DNA of 64,000 bases from Pseudomonas sp. P5_109. GTDB taxonomy: Bacteria > Pseudomonadota > Gammaproteobacteria > Pseudomonadales > Pseudomonadaceae. This document shows positions 29,983 through 39,534 of this stretch, one piece after another (within the stretch, counting starts at the first letter, position 1; each line of letters begins with the position of its first letter). The notes under the pieces are model-generated. The model saw nothing but the letters and a program-made list of their open reading frames with translations. It was not told the origin of the DNA and did no database searches. A program made the position numbers and the translations under genes. The stretch covers positions 4,229,501 through 4,293,500 of the forward strand of contig NZ_CP125380.1 in the NCBI RefSeq assembly GCF_034009455.1, written 5' to 3'.

Positions 29983-32109
29983 ATGCGCAGAACATTCCTG
30001 ACGATCCAGAGCAAGATCGCCCTCCTCGCCGGCCTCTGCCTGCTGCTGGTCGTCGGCTTGTTGATGGGGCTGTCGCTCTATCAGACCCACAAGAGCAGCC
30101 AGCAAGTGGCCGAGGCCAGCGGCGACATGCTCGCCAATGCGGCCAGGGAACACATGCAGGCCCTGGGCAAAGTGCAGGCCATGCAAGTGCAACGCACCTT
30201 CATGCAGACCCACGAATACGGCCAGGGGTTATCGCGGTACCTGTTGTACCTGCGACAGCTGCAACAACGGGGCAGCCTGACCCGCCCGCAACTGCGCAAG
30301 GAACTCAGCACCCAGCTTCATCAAGCCTTGATCGACAAGCCCGACCTGCTCGGGCTTTATGTCATTTTCGAACCCGGTGGACTCGACGGTGCCGACGCCG
30401 ACTTCGCCGGCCAGGCTGCCTTGGGCAGCAATGAAACCGGTCGATTTTCGCTCTATTGGGTGCAGAGCAAACCGGGCGAACTGCAAGCGGTCATCGGCGA
30501 CGAAGGCCTGCTCGCCAACACCGAGCCAGGTCCCAGCGGCGCACCGTACAACGCCTTCTACACCTGTGCCCGTGACACCGGCCAGGCCTGCGTGCTGGAA
30601 CCGTATTTCGATGAGGCCTCCGGCAGCCGCAAGCTGGTGACCAGCGTGGCGTTCCCGTTGATGGAGAACGGCAAGGTCATCGCGGTGGTCGGGCTGGACA
30701 TCAACCTCGCCGCCCTGCAACAAAGCAGCGAGGCCAGCGCCCGTGAGCTGTTCGATGGCAACGGCCAGATCAGCATCGTCAGCCCGCGCGGGGTGATCTC
30801 CGCCAACAGCCAGGACGTCGGTCGCCTCGGTCAACCGATGGACAACGCCGAGGTGATGGACAGCCTGCGTCAGGGCCAGCCCAAAGTGTTTGTCGACGCC
30901 CGACAAATCAAGGTGCTTGAACCGCTTTCACCGATTGCCGGTGCCGCGCCTTGGGGCGTGCTGGTCGGTGTGCCGCAGAAGGTGTTGCTGGCGCCGGTCA
31001 CCACCTTGCAGAAAGAGCTCGATGCCCAAGGCGTGCAAAGCACCGCGCTGGAACTGCTGCTCGGCGGCGGCTCGGCCCTGCTCGGCCTGCTGCTGATCTG
31101 GTACACGGCGCTGCGCATCACCCGGCCGCTGCAGGTGCTGACCCGGGTCATGGAGGATATTTCCCTGGGCGAAGGCGACCTGACCCGGCGCCTGCAAGTG
31201 CAATCGCGGGATGAAATCGGGCAGCTGGCGACGGCGTTCAACCGCTTTGTCGAGCGCATCCACCATTCGATCCGCGAGGTGTCGTCTGCCGCCCTGGGCG
31301 TCAATGAAGGCGCACGGCGCGTACTGGATGCTTCGAACTCCTCGATGAGCAATTTCGACGATCAATCGACCCGCACCAACAGCGTGGCGGCGGCGATCAA
31401 CCAGCTTGGCGCTGCCGCCCAGGAGATCGCCCATAACGCCTCGGATGCCTCGCAACAGGCTTCGTCTGCCCGCCAGCAAGCCGAGGATGGGCGTCAGGTG
31501 GTGCAGCGCACGATCGAGGTGATGAACGAGCTGTCCGGCAAGATCAGTGCCTCGTGCGCCAACATCGAAGTGCTCAACGACAAGACCGTGAACATCGGGC
31601 AGATCCTCGAAGTGATCAAGGGCATTTCCCAGCAGACCAATTTGCTCGCGCTCAACGCCGCGATTGAAGCGGCGCGGGCCGGTGAAGCGGGCCGTGGGTT
31701 TGCAGTGGTGGCCGACGAAGTGCGCAGCCTGGCCGGACGCACCCAGGCCTCGGCGCTGGAGATCCAGCAGATGATCGAGGAACTGCAAGTGGGCGCGCGG
31801 GAATCGGTCACCACCATGACCGAAAGCCAGCGCCACAGCGAAGAAAGCGTCACCATCGCCAACCTCGCCGGCACCCGCCTGGGCAGCGTGACCCAACGCA
31901 TCGGCGAGATCGACAACGTCAACCAGTCCGTCGCCGCCGCCACCGAGGAACAGACCGCCGTGGTCGAAGCCCTGAACGTCGACATCACCCGGATCAACAC
32001 CCTGAACCAGCAAGGGGTGGAGAATCTGCAATCGACATTGCGCGCCTGTACCGAGCTGGAGCAACAGGCCGGGCGATTGAATCAGTTGGTGGGGAGTTTT
32101 CGGATCTGA
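29983..32109 (+). CDS. Methyl-accepting chemotaxis protein with dCache-type sensor
   Basis: A 708-residue receptor. TM1 is '[21 protein letters not shown]' near residue 10, followed by a long periplasmic double-Cache region (about 35-355), TM2 near '[20 protein letters not shown]', a HAMP domain ('[19 protein letters not shown]') and the signalling tip '[17 protein letters not shown]'. It starts 54 bases after the porin gene on the same strand, with AAGG eight bases before the ATG, so it may sense the compound the porin admits. The ligand is unknown. Confidence 0.92.
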   Translation: MRRTFLTIQSKIALLAGLCLLLVVGLLMGLSLYQTHKSSQQVAEASGDMLANAAREHMQALGKVQAMQVQRTFMQTHEYGQGLSRYLLYLRQLQQRGSLTRPQLRKELSTQLHQALIDKPDLLGLYVIFEPGGLDGADADFAGQAALGSNETGRFSLYWVQSKPGELQAVIGDEGLLANTEPGPSGAPYNAFYTCARDTGQACVLEPYFDEASGSRKLVTSVAFPLMENGKVIAVVGLDINLAALQQSSEASARELFDGNGQISIVSPRGVISANSQDVGRLGQPMDNAEVMDSLRQGQPKVFVDARQIKVLEPLSPIAGAAPWGVLVGVPQKVLLAPVTTLQKELDAQGVQSTALELLLGGGSALLGLLLIWYTALRITRPLQVLTRVMEDISLGEGDLTRRLQVQSRDEIGQLATAFNRFVERIHHSIREVSSAALGVNEGARRVLDASNSSMSNFDDQSTRTNSVAAAINQLGAAAQEIAHNASDASQQASSARQQAEDGRQVVQRTIEVMNELSGKISASCANIEVLNDKTVNIGQILEVIKGISQQTNLLALNAAIEAARAGEAGRGFAVVADEVRSLAGRTQASALEIQQMIEELQVGARESVTTMTESQRHSEESVTIANLAGTRLGSVTQRIGEIDNVNQSVAAATEEQTAVVEALNVDITRINTLNQQGVENLQSTLRACTELEQQAGRLNQLVGSFRI

Positions 32110-32133
32110 GATTTGGGTTGCCTGACACACCGC

Positions 32134-32229
32134 CTTCGCGAGCAAGCCCGCTCCCACATTTTTGATCTCTGCCGTGCACAAAATCCGTATACACCGCAGC
32201 CCCCCTGTGGGAGCGGGCTTGCTCGCGAA
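32134..32229. repeat. REPIN, class B
   Basis: CTTCGCGAGCAAGCCCGCTC and GAGCGGGCTTGCTCGCGAAG form an inverted pair. A decayed third copy (CGTGAGCAACCCGGATCCCA) lies just to the right. The remainder of 32110-32475 has no gene. Confidence 0.88.
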
Positions 32230-32475
32230 GAGGCCGGCACATCCACCATCACCATCACCTGTCACCCCCCCCATCGTGAGCAACCCGGATCCCACATTTG
32301 GCACCCACAACCAATGACATGGCATGCGCGCACACATACCCCGCCGCGCCCCCGGCGTAGTATCGAAACCGACCTTCAGGGCACAACCCGCTCCAGGGTG
32401 TCCTGCAATGCAACGCTCAACCCCTCCATTTCTCACTAAAACAATAAATCGGCCTTCGGGTCGCGGGAGATTTCT

Positions 32476-33789
32476 GTGCTCAAGAAAAGTGCGCTGGGCT
32501 GGCCCAAGATTGCCGGCCTCGGAATTGCGTTGGTGGTGGCCGGGCAGTTTTCCGGTTGGAACTTCGGGCTGGCGGCCGGTGGCTGGTTGAACATGCTGAT
32601 CGCCACGTTGCTGATGGCCCTGCTCTGCGGTGGCCTGGCGTTGTGCGTGGCGGAGCTGTCGACGGCGCTGCCCAGCGCCGGCGGTGTATTCGTCTATGCG
32701 CAAAGCGCTTTCGGGCCGTTCGTGGGTTATCTGGTCGGCGTGGCCTGCGCACTGGCGCTGACCATTGGCACCGGCGCGGCAGCGACGTTCATCTGCGCCT
32801 ACACCGAGTCGATTTTCGGCCTCGGCGGCTGGCCGGTGAAGATCGCCCTGTTCGCGGTGATCATCGGCATCCACATGCGCGGCGTCGGTGAGGCCATGGG
32901 CCTGACCTTCATCGCAGGCATCATCGCCGTGGTCGCCTTGCTCACGTTCGGCGTCGCCATGGCACCCCATGTCGAACTGACCAATCTGCTGGCATTGCCG
33001 GCCAACGTGGCAACGCCGGTGAGCCTCGGCGGTATCTTCGCCTGCGTGCCGTTCGCCATCTGGCTGTTCATCACCGTCGAGCAAACCGGCTCGGCCGCCG
33101 AGGAGGCGCACAACCCCGGCCGCACCATGCCCCGCGGCATTCTCGCAGCCATCGGCACCTTGCTGGTGACCGCGCTGGTGGTGCTGGTGTGCGCACCGGG
33201 TGCCGGTGGCGTCGAACTGGTCGGGTCCGCGGGTGATCCGTTGTACGCGGCGATGTCCAGCAACAGCGCCTTCGGTGACGGTTCGTGGCTGGCCAAGGTG
33301 ATTGGCTGCGGCGCGGTGTTCGGCTTGATCGCGACCTTCTTTTCCCTGGTCTACGCCGCTTCCCGGCAACTGTTCGCCATGGCCCGCGACGGCCTGTTCC
33401 CGCAATGGCTGGGCAAGACCGGCAAACGCGGCACGCCCTGGCCGGCGCTGTTGCTGATCGGTGCCATCGGCCTGCCGCTGTCGGAAGTGGACCCGGCCAC
33501 GGTGATGCTCGCGGTCGTGTTGCTGCTCAACGTTTGCTACCTGTTCATTTTCGGCGCGTACCTGCGCATCAAGACCAGTCAACCGGACCTGCCACGCCCG
33601 TTCACCCTGATCGGCGGCAAACAGGTTGCGTGGCTCGGCCTGACCCTGACGCTGGTGGTGATCGCCGCCTGCTTCCAGCTCGACATGCTGATGCTGATCG
33701 CCCTCGCCGTGACCTTCACCCTGTGCATTTTCAATTACCTGCTGCGCAACCGTCGCACCACCGCCATCGAGGTTCCAGACCATGCCTGA
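32476..33789 (+). CDS. APC-superfamily amino acid/amine permease
   Basis: A 437-residue inner-membrane transporter with about twelve helices. 'GQFSGWNFGLAAGGW' near residue 23 and 'LSTALPSAGGVFVYAQSAFG' near 66 are the APC substrate-site motifs, similar to ethanolamine and amino acid permeases. The GTG start at 32476 is preceded by GGGAG at seven bases. The end overlaps the next gene by eight bases, so it belongs to a three-gene operon with a PLP enzyme and a small-molecule kinase, whose substrate it probably imports. Confidence 0.87.
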   Translation: MLKKSALGWPKIAGLGIALVVAGQFSGWNFGLAAGGWLNMLIATLLMALLCGGLALCVAELSTALPSAGGVFVYAQSAFGPFVGYLVGVACALALTIGTGAAATFICAYTESIFGLGGWPVKIALFAVIIGIHMRGVGEAMGLTFIAGIIAVVALLTFGVAMAPHVELTNLLALPANVATPVSLGGIFACVPFAIWLFITVEQTGSAAEEAHNPGRTMPRGILAAIGTLLVTALVVLVCAPGAGGVELVGSAGDPLYAAMSSNSAFGDGSWLAKVIGCGAVFGLIATFFSLVYAASRQLFAMARDGLFPQWLGKTGKRGTPWPALLLIGAIGLPLSEVDPATVMLAVVLLLNVCYLFIFGAYLRIKTSQPDLPRPFTLIGGKQVAWLGLTLTLVVIAACFQLDMLMLIALAVTFTLCIFNYLLRNRRTTAIEVPDHA

Positions 33790-35062
33790 AGACACTCTCC
33801 TGCAACGCCGTCATCGCGTGCTCGGCAGCGCCTCGCCGCTGTTCTATGACAAACCCTTGCACCTGGTGCGCGGCGAAGGCGTCTGGCTGTTCGATGTCGA
33901 CGGTCGTCGCTACCTCGACGTCTACAACAACGTGCCCTGCGTCGGCCACTGCAACCCCCACGTGACCGAGGCCATGCACCGCCAGGCGACCACGCTGAAC
34001 ATCCACACGCGCTACCTGGATGAGCAAGTGGTGCGCTACGCCGAGCGCCTGACCGCGACGTTTGGCGAGTCGCTGGACACCGCCATGTTCACCTGCACCG
34101 GCAGCGAGGCCAATGAGCTGGCACTGCGTCTGGCACGCTTTGCCAGTGGCGGCACCGGCATCATCGTCAGCGACTACAACTACCACGGCAACTCGGCATC
34201 GCTGGCCGAAGTCACCACCGCCCTGCCCTCGCCGGAACCCTTCGCCGCCCATGCCCGGGCGGTGCCGATTCCGTGCCTGTACCACGCACCGGCCGGTACC
34301 ACGGAGGCGCAACTGGCCGAGCAGTACGCGGCCAATATCGCGGCGGCGATTGCCTCGATGCAGGCCCAGGGCATTCGCCCGGCCGCGCTGCTGATCGACA
34401 CCCTGTTCGCCAACGAAGGCCTGCCGCGGGTGCCGGCCAGATTCGTCAACAAGGCGGCAAAGCTGATCCGCGATGCCGGCGGCCTGTTCATCGCCGACGA
34501 AGTGCAGTCCGGTTTCGGCCGTACCGGCGATCACCTGTGGGGGCATCAGGCCCACGGCGTGGTGCCAGACATCGTCACCCTCGGCAAGCCGATGGGTAAC
34601 GGCTATCCACTGGCCGGGCTGATCACCCACAAGGCCTTGGTCGAGTCCTTCGGGCGCCACGCCATGTACTTCAACACCTTCGGCGGCTCGCCGGTCGCGG
34701 CAGCGGTCGGCATGGCAGTGCTGGATGTGATCGAGGAACAGCAATTGCTGAACAACGCACAAAGCGTCGGTGCCTATGTGCAGCAACGCCTGCAAGTGCT
34801 GGCCGGCAAGCACTCGATCATCGGCGACGTGCGCGGCAAGGGATTGTTCTTCGCCATGGAACTGGTGCGTGACCACGCCAGCAAGGAGCCCGCCGGACTG
34901 GAGGCGCGCAAGGTGGTCAACGACATGCGCGAGAACGGCGTGCTGATCAGCAAGATCGGCGCCGGCGACAACATTCTCAAGCTACGCCCCCCGCTGGTGT
35001 TCGGCCGCGATCACGCCGACCTGTTCGTTGACACGCTGGATAACGCGCTCAGCGCGATTTGA
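33782..35062 (+). CDS. Class III PLP enzyme, AGXT2L-like (possible amino-alcohol-phosphate phospholyase)
   Basis: A 426-residue fold-type I enzyme. 'CTGSEANELALRLA' (105-118), Asp239 in 'FIADEVQSGFGRTG' and the PLP lysine Lys269 in 'TLGKPMGNGYPLAG' are the class III aminotransferase motifs. The text around 'VGHCNPHV', 'YFNTFGGSPVAAAVGMAVLD' and 'IGDVRGKGLFFAMELV' is closer, from memory, to human AGXT2L1/AGXT2L2 (ethanolamine-phosphate and phosphohydroxylysine phospholyases) than to ordinary transaminases. With an adjacent kinase this suggests beta-elimination of a phosphorylated amino alcohol rather than transamination. Routine annotation would say aspartate aminotransferase family. Confidence 0.8.
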   Translation: MPEDTLLQRRHRVLGSASPLFYDKPLHLVRGEGVWLFDVDGRRYLDVYNNVPCVGHCNPHVTEAMHRQATTLNIHTRYLDEQVVRYAERLTATFGESLDTAMFTCTGSEANELALRLARFASGGTGIIVSDYNYHGNSASLAEVTTALPSPEPFAAHARAVPIPCLYHAPAGTTEAQLAEQYAANIAAAIASMQAQGIRPAALLIDTLFANEGLPRVPARFVNKAAKLIRDAGGLFIADEVQSGFGRTGDHLWGHQAHGVVPDIVTLGKPMGNGYPLAGLITHKALVESFGRHAMYFNTFGGSPVAAAVGMAVLDVIEEQQLLNNAQSVGAYVQQRLQVLAGKHSIIGDVRGKGLFFAMELVRDHASKEPAGLEARKVVNDMRENGVLISKIGAGDNILKLRPPLVFGRDHADLFVDTLDNALSAI

Positions 35063-35072
35063 GGCTTTTGCC

Positions 35073-36104
35073 ATGACTGAATTCCACAGCCCTGCATTCT
35101 CTACCTTGAGCCATGACCAGCAAGTCGCCCGCCTGCACGAACTGGCGCGCCATGCCCTGCAACAGTGGGAAGGCGAGTTCGCTGACATCGAACTGGTGAA
35201 ATTCCGCGAGAACGCGGTGTTCTCCGCCCGCCGCCACGACGGTCAGCGGGTGGCCCTGCGCATCCATCGCAATGGCTATCACTGCGAAGCCGCGCTGCGT
35301 TCCGAGCTGCAATGGATGGAGGCGCTGGCCGGCGCCGGCATTACCGTGCCGCAAATCATCCGCGCGCAGAACCAAAGCCATCTGATCGAAGTCACCCATC
35401 AAGACATCGGCGAGCCACGCCACATCGACATGCTCGCCTGGCTGCCCGGTACAACTGCGGGCACCTCGGAAAACGGGGTGCAAGCCGATACCGAAATCGA
35501 TTTCCTGTTCAAGGAAGCCGGGGCAATTGCCGCGCGAATTCACCTGCATTCGGCGCAGTGGCAACAGCCGGACGAGTTTGTCCGGCATGCCTGGGACGAG
35601 GAAGGCTTGATCGGTGCCAACCCGTTCTGGGGGCGTTTCTGGGAACTGGAACAGCTCAGCGCTGAGCAGCGTGATCTTCTGCAACAGGCACGGCGTACGG
35701 CACGCAAGGACTTGCGCCAATACGGTCGCCACCTGGGCAACTTCGGCATGATCCACGCCGACCTGGTGCCGGAAAACCTGCTGATCGAAGGCCCGCGCCT
35801 GCGCCTGATCGACTTCGACGATGCCGGGTTTGGCTGGCACATGTTCGAGTTGGCCACGGCGCTGTACTTTTGCCTGGATGACCCGCGTTACGAGCAGATC
35901 AAGGCGGCATTGCTCGACGGCTACAACGCGATCAAGCCGCTGACCGAGGCGGATCGCAAGACCCTGGCGTTGTTCCTGATGCTGCGTGGCACCACGTATC
36001 TTGGCTGGATTCACACCCGCCAGGGCACGCCGACGGCGATCGAGATGGCGCCGATGCTGATCGAGCGGGCTTGCTTGTTGGCTCGGGAGTATTTGCATTC
36101 ATAA
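35073..36104 (+). CDS. Small-molecule kinase, APH/choline kinase-like
   Basis: A 343-residue protein-kinase-like enzyme. 'GMIHADLVPENLLIEG' gives the catalytic loop (His228, Asp230, Asn235), 'LRLIDFDDAGFG' gives the Mg-binding Asp247/Asp249, and 'VALRIHRNGYH' is the N-lobe strand. The family includes choline, ethanolamine, hydroxylysine and homoserine kinases. The start at 35073 is 10 bases after the PLP gene; a longer frame runs upstream inside it and is less likely. It is the third gene of the permease operon and likely makes the phosphorylated substrate for the PLP enzyme. Confidence 0.82.
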   Translation: MTEFHSPAFSTLSHDQQVARLHELARHALQQWEGEFADIELVKFRENAVFSARRHDGQRVALRIHRNGYHCEAALRSELQWMEALAGAGITVPQIIRAQNQSHLIEVTHQDIGEPRHIDMLAWLPGTTAGTSENGVQADTEIDFLFKEAGAIAARIHLHSAQWQQPDEFVRHAWDEEGLIGANPFWGRFWELEQLSAEQRDLLQQARRTARKDLRQYGRHLGNFGMIHADLVPENLLIEGPRLRLIDFDDAGFGWHMFELATALYFCLDDPRYEQIKAALLDGYNAIKPLTEADRKTLALFLMLRGTTYLGWIHTRQGTPTAIEMAPMLIERACLLAREYLHS

Positions 36105-36123
36105 CTGAAGACACCGCCACACC

Positions 36124-36272
36124 TGTGGCGAGGGGGCTCGCCCCCGTTGGGTTGCGAAGCAGCCCCAAAATCAGCAATCCCGGTTCTTCAGATGTACCGC
36201 ATTGACTGGATTTACGACTGCTGCGCAGCCGAACGGGGCGGTGCGGCGTTCCGACAAGCCCCCTCGCCACAG
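36124..36272. repeat. REPIN, class C, with long insert
   Basis: TGTGGCGAGGGGGCTCGCCC at the left and CCGACAAGCCCCCTCGCCAC at the right form an outer inverted pair around an insert of about 100 bases. It sits between converging genes. Confidence 0.8.
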
Positions 36273-36296
36273 GATTAGTTTCTGCTTCAAAAGTGG

Positions 36297-36593
36297 CTAT
36301 CCCGCCGGGTCAAGCCTGTCCAGCGCCCGATTCACCGCCAACTCCCCCAGCATGATCACTTGCGCGATGCCCAGCAGGGTGTTGCGGTGCGTACCTTGCA
36401 GAAAACCCGCCAGGTCACTGGCCATGACACTCGCCGAGGCCAGCGACTCACAGGCGTGGGCCAGCAGGGTTTCGATATCGATGTCGGGGTTGATGGTGAA
36501 CAGGGTGGAGGGTTTGTGCGGGGTGGCCATGATGTGCAAGGCCGGGTTGGGGCAAGCGTCGTTGTCCGGTGGATCGGGGGTAACTTTCAACAT
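36297..36593 (-). CDS. DUF6124-like small protein
   Basis: A 98-residue cytosolic protein. The N-terminus 'MLKVTPDPP' followed by 'PSTLFTINPDIDIETLLAHACESLAS' and a final helical part matches the small DUF6124/DUF3077-type proteins that occur in many copies in Pseudomonas. Function is unknown. The gene has a long 5' region with a stable tetraloop hairpin, described separately. Family naming is from memory and moderately sure. Confidence 0.7.
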   Translation of the reverse strand: MLKVTPDPPDNDACPNPALHIMATPHKPSTLFTINPDIDIETLLAHACESLASASVMASDLAGFLQGTHRNTLLGIAQVIMLGELAVNRALDRLDPAG

Positions 36594-36815
36594 GATTCGA
36601 ACTCCAGAAACTTGGAGCCGTCACCGAATCGCTGCTAAACGAAGGGGTGGCGGCTGTACGCAGGTTAGCAGACCGGGGAGTTACGAAACCGGCGCGCCCG
36701 AAGGCGCCCTGCGCACAGCTGCCATCAAGTGCAGGGATGGGGAATACCTGACTGTCTGGACTGCAAATACGCTTCATAACACCCCGGGCTGCTAAACCCG
36801 ATCACTGGGAATCAG
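36594..36815 (-). promoter_or_regulatory. Possible structured 5' leader of the DUF6124-like gene
   Basis: On the minus strand, GCGCC-TTCG-GGCGC (within 36691-36709) forms a perfect hairpin with a stable C(UUCG)G loop. Three GTTAGCAG/GTTTAGCAG motifs (rc of CTGCTAAAC near 36637, GGTTAGCAG near 36663, CTGCTAAACC near 36790) are spaced along the region. The rest of 36816-36939 shows nothing recognisable. Confidence 0.45.
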
Positions 36816-36939
36816 TGACGCGGACCAAGTTACCGATGGCGTCCAACGCGCACAAGCCGGCGGATTCTGGCGTAGCTGTAGGCAATGCCGCAAGGTGTTG
36901 TAGCTTGCAGGACGTTACGCCTACAGCCGTTAAACATGC

Positions 36940-38022
36940 TCACGACTCCCCGACCGACAATGGCTTGTTCAGCTCACCAATCTTTTCCAGCCGCGCCCGA
37001 ACGATATTGCGGCTGATGTTCAGCAACCGTCCGGTCTGCAACTGGTTGCCATGGCAGAATCGGTAAGCTGCGCGAAAGATGGTCTCCTCGATGTGTTCAT
37101 ACAGGTCTGGAATGTTCTGCTCGAACAAGGCGTTGAGCGCCGCTTCCAGATCTACCGGTCCGGCAACGGCATGGCCCGTTTGCACCGCCTGCTCCTGCTC
37201 ATGGCGGATGCCCGAGGAGCGCATGTCCACCAGGTGCAGATCCGCCGGAGCGACCCGCTGATTGCGGCAGACCAGCAAGGCATGGTGAATCGAGTTTTCC
37301 AGCTCACGGATGTTGCCCGGCCAACTGTGCTCCAGCAGTTTACGTTCCGCCTCGATGCTCAAAGTGGCGCGGTTGTAGCCCAGTCGCTGGCAATGTTCTT
37401 CGAGGAAAAACTCAGCCAGCGGCAGGATGTCTCCCGGTCGTTCGCGCAAGGGCGGAAGGCGAATCGTGGCGACGTGCAAACGGTAAAAAAGATCCTCGCG
37501 AAAGTGCCCGGCAACCACCGCATCCGCCAGGTTGACGTTGGTCGCGGCCACCAGGCGTACGTTGATTGGAATCGGGGTGCGCGACCCCAGGCGCACCACT
37601 TCACGTTCCTGCAAGACCCGCAGTAACTTGACCTGCATGTTCAACGGCAGATCACCGATCTCATCGAGGAACAGCGTCCCGCCATTCGCGGCTTCGAACC
37701 ACCCGGCCTTGGTCGTGGTAGCGCCTGTGAACGCGCCTTTTTCATGGCCGAACAGTTCACTTTCCACCAGGGTTTCGGCAAACGCACCGCAGTTGACGGC
37801 AACAAAGGGTTCACGCCCCCTGCGGCTCAGGTGGTGGATATGCCTTGCGACCAGTTCCTTGCCGGTTCCGGTTTCACCAATGATCAGCGTATTGGCTTCA
37901 CTCGGGGCCAGGCGCTCGATGCGATTGAGCAGTTCCTGGGAGCGCGGGTCCTTGAACACCAGGACGGTGGCCCGCACCGATTTGGTCAGTTCGCGAGCGT
38001 TTGGATGAGTGATCAGCGACAT
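36940..38022 (-). CDS. sfnR: Sigma-54-dependent activator, SfnR-like
   Basis: A 360-residue bacterial enhancer-binding protein without an N-terminal receiver or PAS domain, as in SfnR. Walker A is GETGTGKE (49-56), the sigma-54 contact loop is GAFTGA (96-101) and Walker B is '[11 protein letters not shown]' (114-124), with the R-finger region '[11 protein letters not shown]'. A Fis-type HTH closes the protein ('[20 protein letters not shown]'). SfnR activates sulfone and sulfonate use under sulfate starvation, and this gene sits at the edge of an organosulfur island with several sigma-54 promoters. ATG 38022 is chosen because AGGAATGCACC precedes it. AsfR-type activators are the main alternative. 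Confidence 0.8.
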   Translation of the reverse strand: MSLITHPNARELTKSVRATVLVFKDPRSQELLNRIERLAPSEANTLIIGETGTGKELVARHIHHLSRRGREPFVAVNCGAFAETLVESELFGHEKGAFTGATTTKAGWFEAANGGTLFLDEIGDLPLNMQVKLLRVLQEREVVRLGSRTPIPINVRLVAATNVNLADAVVAGHFREDLFYRLHVATIRLPPLRERPGDILPLAEFFLEEHCQRLGYNRATLSIEAERKLLEHSWPGNIRELENSIHHALLVCRNQRVAPADLHLVDMRSSGIRHEQEQAVQTGHAVAGPVDLEAALNALFEQNIPDLYEHIEETIFRAAYRFCHGNQLQTGRLLNISRNIVRARLEKIGELNKPLSVGES

Positions 38023-38141
38023 GGTGCATTCCTGGCAGTAAAAGCGCGTGCTCAATAGTGCATGAAGATTGTTAGACTAAATAATTATTAATTAGTATTT
38101 GTATATTCCCAATATGAATATGCCAGTCAGTTGTTCCTGCC

Positions 38142-38156
38142 CTGCTGCCAGAGCAG
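38142..38156. promoter_or_regulatory. Activator-site dyad CTGCT-N5-AGCAG, copy 1
   Basis: CTGCTgccagAGCAG is a perfect 5-5-5 dyad 113 bases before the -24 box of the sulfonate-operon promoter, in the divergent region shared with the sfnR-like gene. It has the same form as copies at 57206, 57225 and 62908. Confidence 0.65.
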
Positions 38157-38268
38157 CAATTGGCAAGCATCACCCTGCTTGCAGATCAGCACCCGCCACC
38201 CATCAGCGAGACCGGCCTTCCCGCTAGAGGCCCCGTAGTACAAGACCTGCAGCCATTTTCTCATGCTA

Positions 38269-38284
38269 TGGCATGCAATCTGCT
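38269..38284 (+). promoter_or_regulatory. Sigma-54 promoter of the sulfonate operon
   Basis: TGGCATGCAATCTGCT: GG at 38270-38271, ten bases, GC at 38282-38283. The -24 box TGGCAT and -12 box CTGCT deviate little from TGGCAC/TTGCA. A REPIN lies between it and the first gene at 38447. Confidence 0.65.
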
Positions 38285-38342
38285 CTCTCCCCTCCCAACA
38301 CAAACACACAGACACCGCTGCAACCTATCCACAACACGCACC

Positions 38343-38427
38343 TGTAGGAGCTGGCTTGCCAGCGATGGCGTCCGCAATTGCGCCGCAAGGCTCGAAGGCC
38401 TCATCGCCGGCAAGCCGGCTCCTACAG
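38343..38427. repeat. REPIN, class A
   Basis: TGTAGGAGCTGGCTTGCCAG and CCGGCAAGCCGGCTCCTACA form an inverted pair within the probable 5' untranslated leader of the sulfonate operon. Confidence 0.88.
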
Positions 38428-38446
38428 TCGACTCAGGGAGATTTCA

Positions 38447-39520
38447 ATGAAACGTTTCTGGCGCAACAGCCTGGTCGCATTGACCGGTTTTCTACTCAGT
38501 GCCACTGCACTGGCCGAACAGCTACCGACGTCGGTGAAGATCGCCATTGTCGCTTACACCCAAGGCGGCAAGCCGGTGTTTGGCGGTATCGCCGGCCGGG
38601 TGATCGAGGATGGCTGGCTTGAACAGCAACTGAGCCAGCGCGGCGTGAAGCTGGAGTGGATCGCCCTGCCCCACGCCGGCGCCGGTCCGCAGATCAACGA
38701 AGGCTTCAGCAACAACAGCATCGACTTCGCCGTGCGCGGCGACCTGCCCTCGGTGATCGCCGGCGCGGGCGGCGTGCCGGGCAAGCTGATCGTCCCGGGT
38801 GGCAGCGGCAACAATATCTATCTGGTGGTGCCGGCCGGCTCCGAGGCCAAGAACATTGAAGACCTCAAGGGCAAGCGCCTGGCCCTGCATCGCGGTCGTC
38901 CATGGGAGTTCGCCTTCAGCAATTTCCTCGCCAGCAAGGACCTGAAGCTCGACGACTTCAAGATCGCCAACCTCAATCCGCAAGTCGGCGCGGCGGCGGT
39001 ATCCGCCGGCAAAGTGGATGCGGCGGTGCTGCTCAGCGAGGCTTATGCCCTGGAAGACAAAGGCGTGGGCAAGATTATCTGGTCAACCAAGCAAGGTGCC
39101 AATGACTGGCGCCTGGTGTCCGATCTCTGGGGCACCGACAGTTTCGTCACACAACATCCGGACATTACTCAGCTACTGGCGACGGCCTGGGTCAAAGCGG
39201 CGTGGTGGATTTCCCAGGAACAGAATCAAGACGCCTATTACCAACTTTCCTCCCGCGCCGGCACCGCTGAAAGTGTGCTGCGTCGTGATGACTTGAACGA
39301 TCCCGTGGCCTGGAAAGAACGCTGGGCACCAAAAAGCGACCAGCAACTCAAGGCGCATTACCAGGCCCTGACCGCCTACGCCCTGGCCAATCACCTGATT
39401 CGCGACAACTACGACATCACCCCATCGCTGGCCACCGGTTTCACCAACCAGGCGCTGATCGATCTGAAGCTCACCGACTACTGGCCGGCCCTGCGTGGCC
39501 AGGTCAGCAACAATCCATGA
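38447..39520 (+). CDS. Sulfonate-type ABC substrate-binding protein (SsuA-like)
   Basis: A 357-residue periplasmic protein. The signal peptide ends 'ATALA-EQLPTSV'. 'WIALPHAGAGPQINEGFSNNSIDFAVRGDLPS' has the SsuA/NMT1 hinge pattern, followed by 'VPAGSEAKNIEDLKGKRLALHRGRPWEFAF'. It would deliver an alkane- or arylsulfonate to an SsuBC-type permease and ATPase, which are not in the window. A proper Shine-Dalgarno (GGGAGATTTCA) sets the start; the frame upstream of it is REP-derived. It is the first gene after a sigma-54 promoter. Confidence 0.85.
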   Translation: MKRFWRNSLVALTGFLLSATALAEQLPTSVKIAIVAYTQGGKPVFGGIAGRVIEDGWLEQQLSQRGVKLEWIALPHAGAGPQINEGFSNNSIDFAVRGDLPSVIAGAGGVPGKLIVPGGSGNNIYLVVPAGSEAKNIEDLKGKRLALHRGRPWEFAFSNFLASKDLKLDDFKIANLNPQVGAAAVSAGKVDAAVLLSEAYALEDKGVGKIIWSTKQGANDWRLVSDLWGTDSFVTQHPDITQLLATAWVKAAWWISQEQNQDAYYQLSSRAGTAESVLRRDDLNDPVAWKERWAPKSDQQLKAHYQALTAYALANHLIRDNYDITPSLATGFTNQALIDLKLTDYWPALRGQVSNNP

Positions 39521-39534
39521 ATAGGGAATTTCTG

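Noticed and set aside
30928..33795. 955-codon open frame on the minus strand
   Set aside because: It runs antisense through the chemoreceptor and the permease, both with clear family motifs. Its translation is Gln/Arg/His-rich with no known domain, as expected for antisense of GC-rich genes.
38160..38180. Sigma-54 promoter starting TTGGCAAGC near 38160
   Set aside because: No GC at the ten-base spacing; the element at 38269 fits better.
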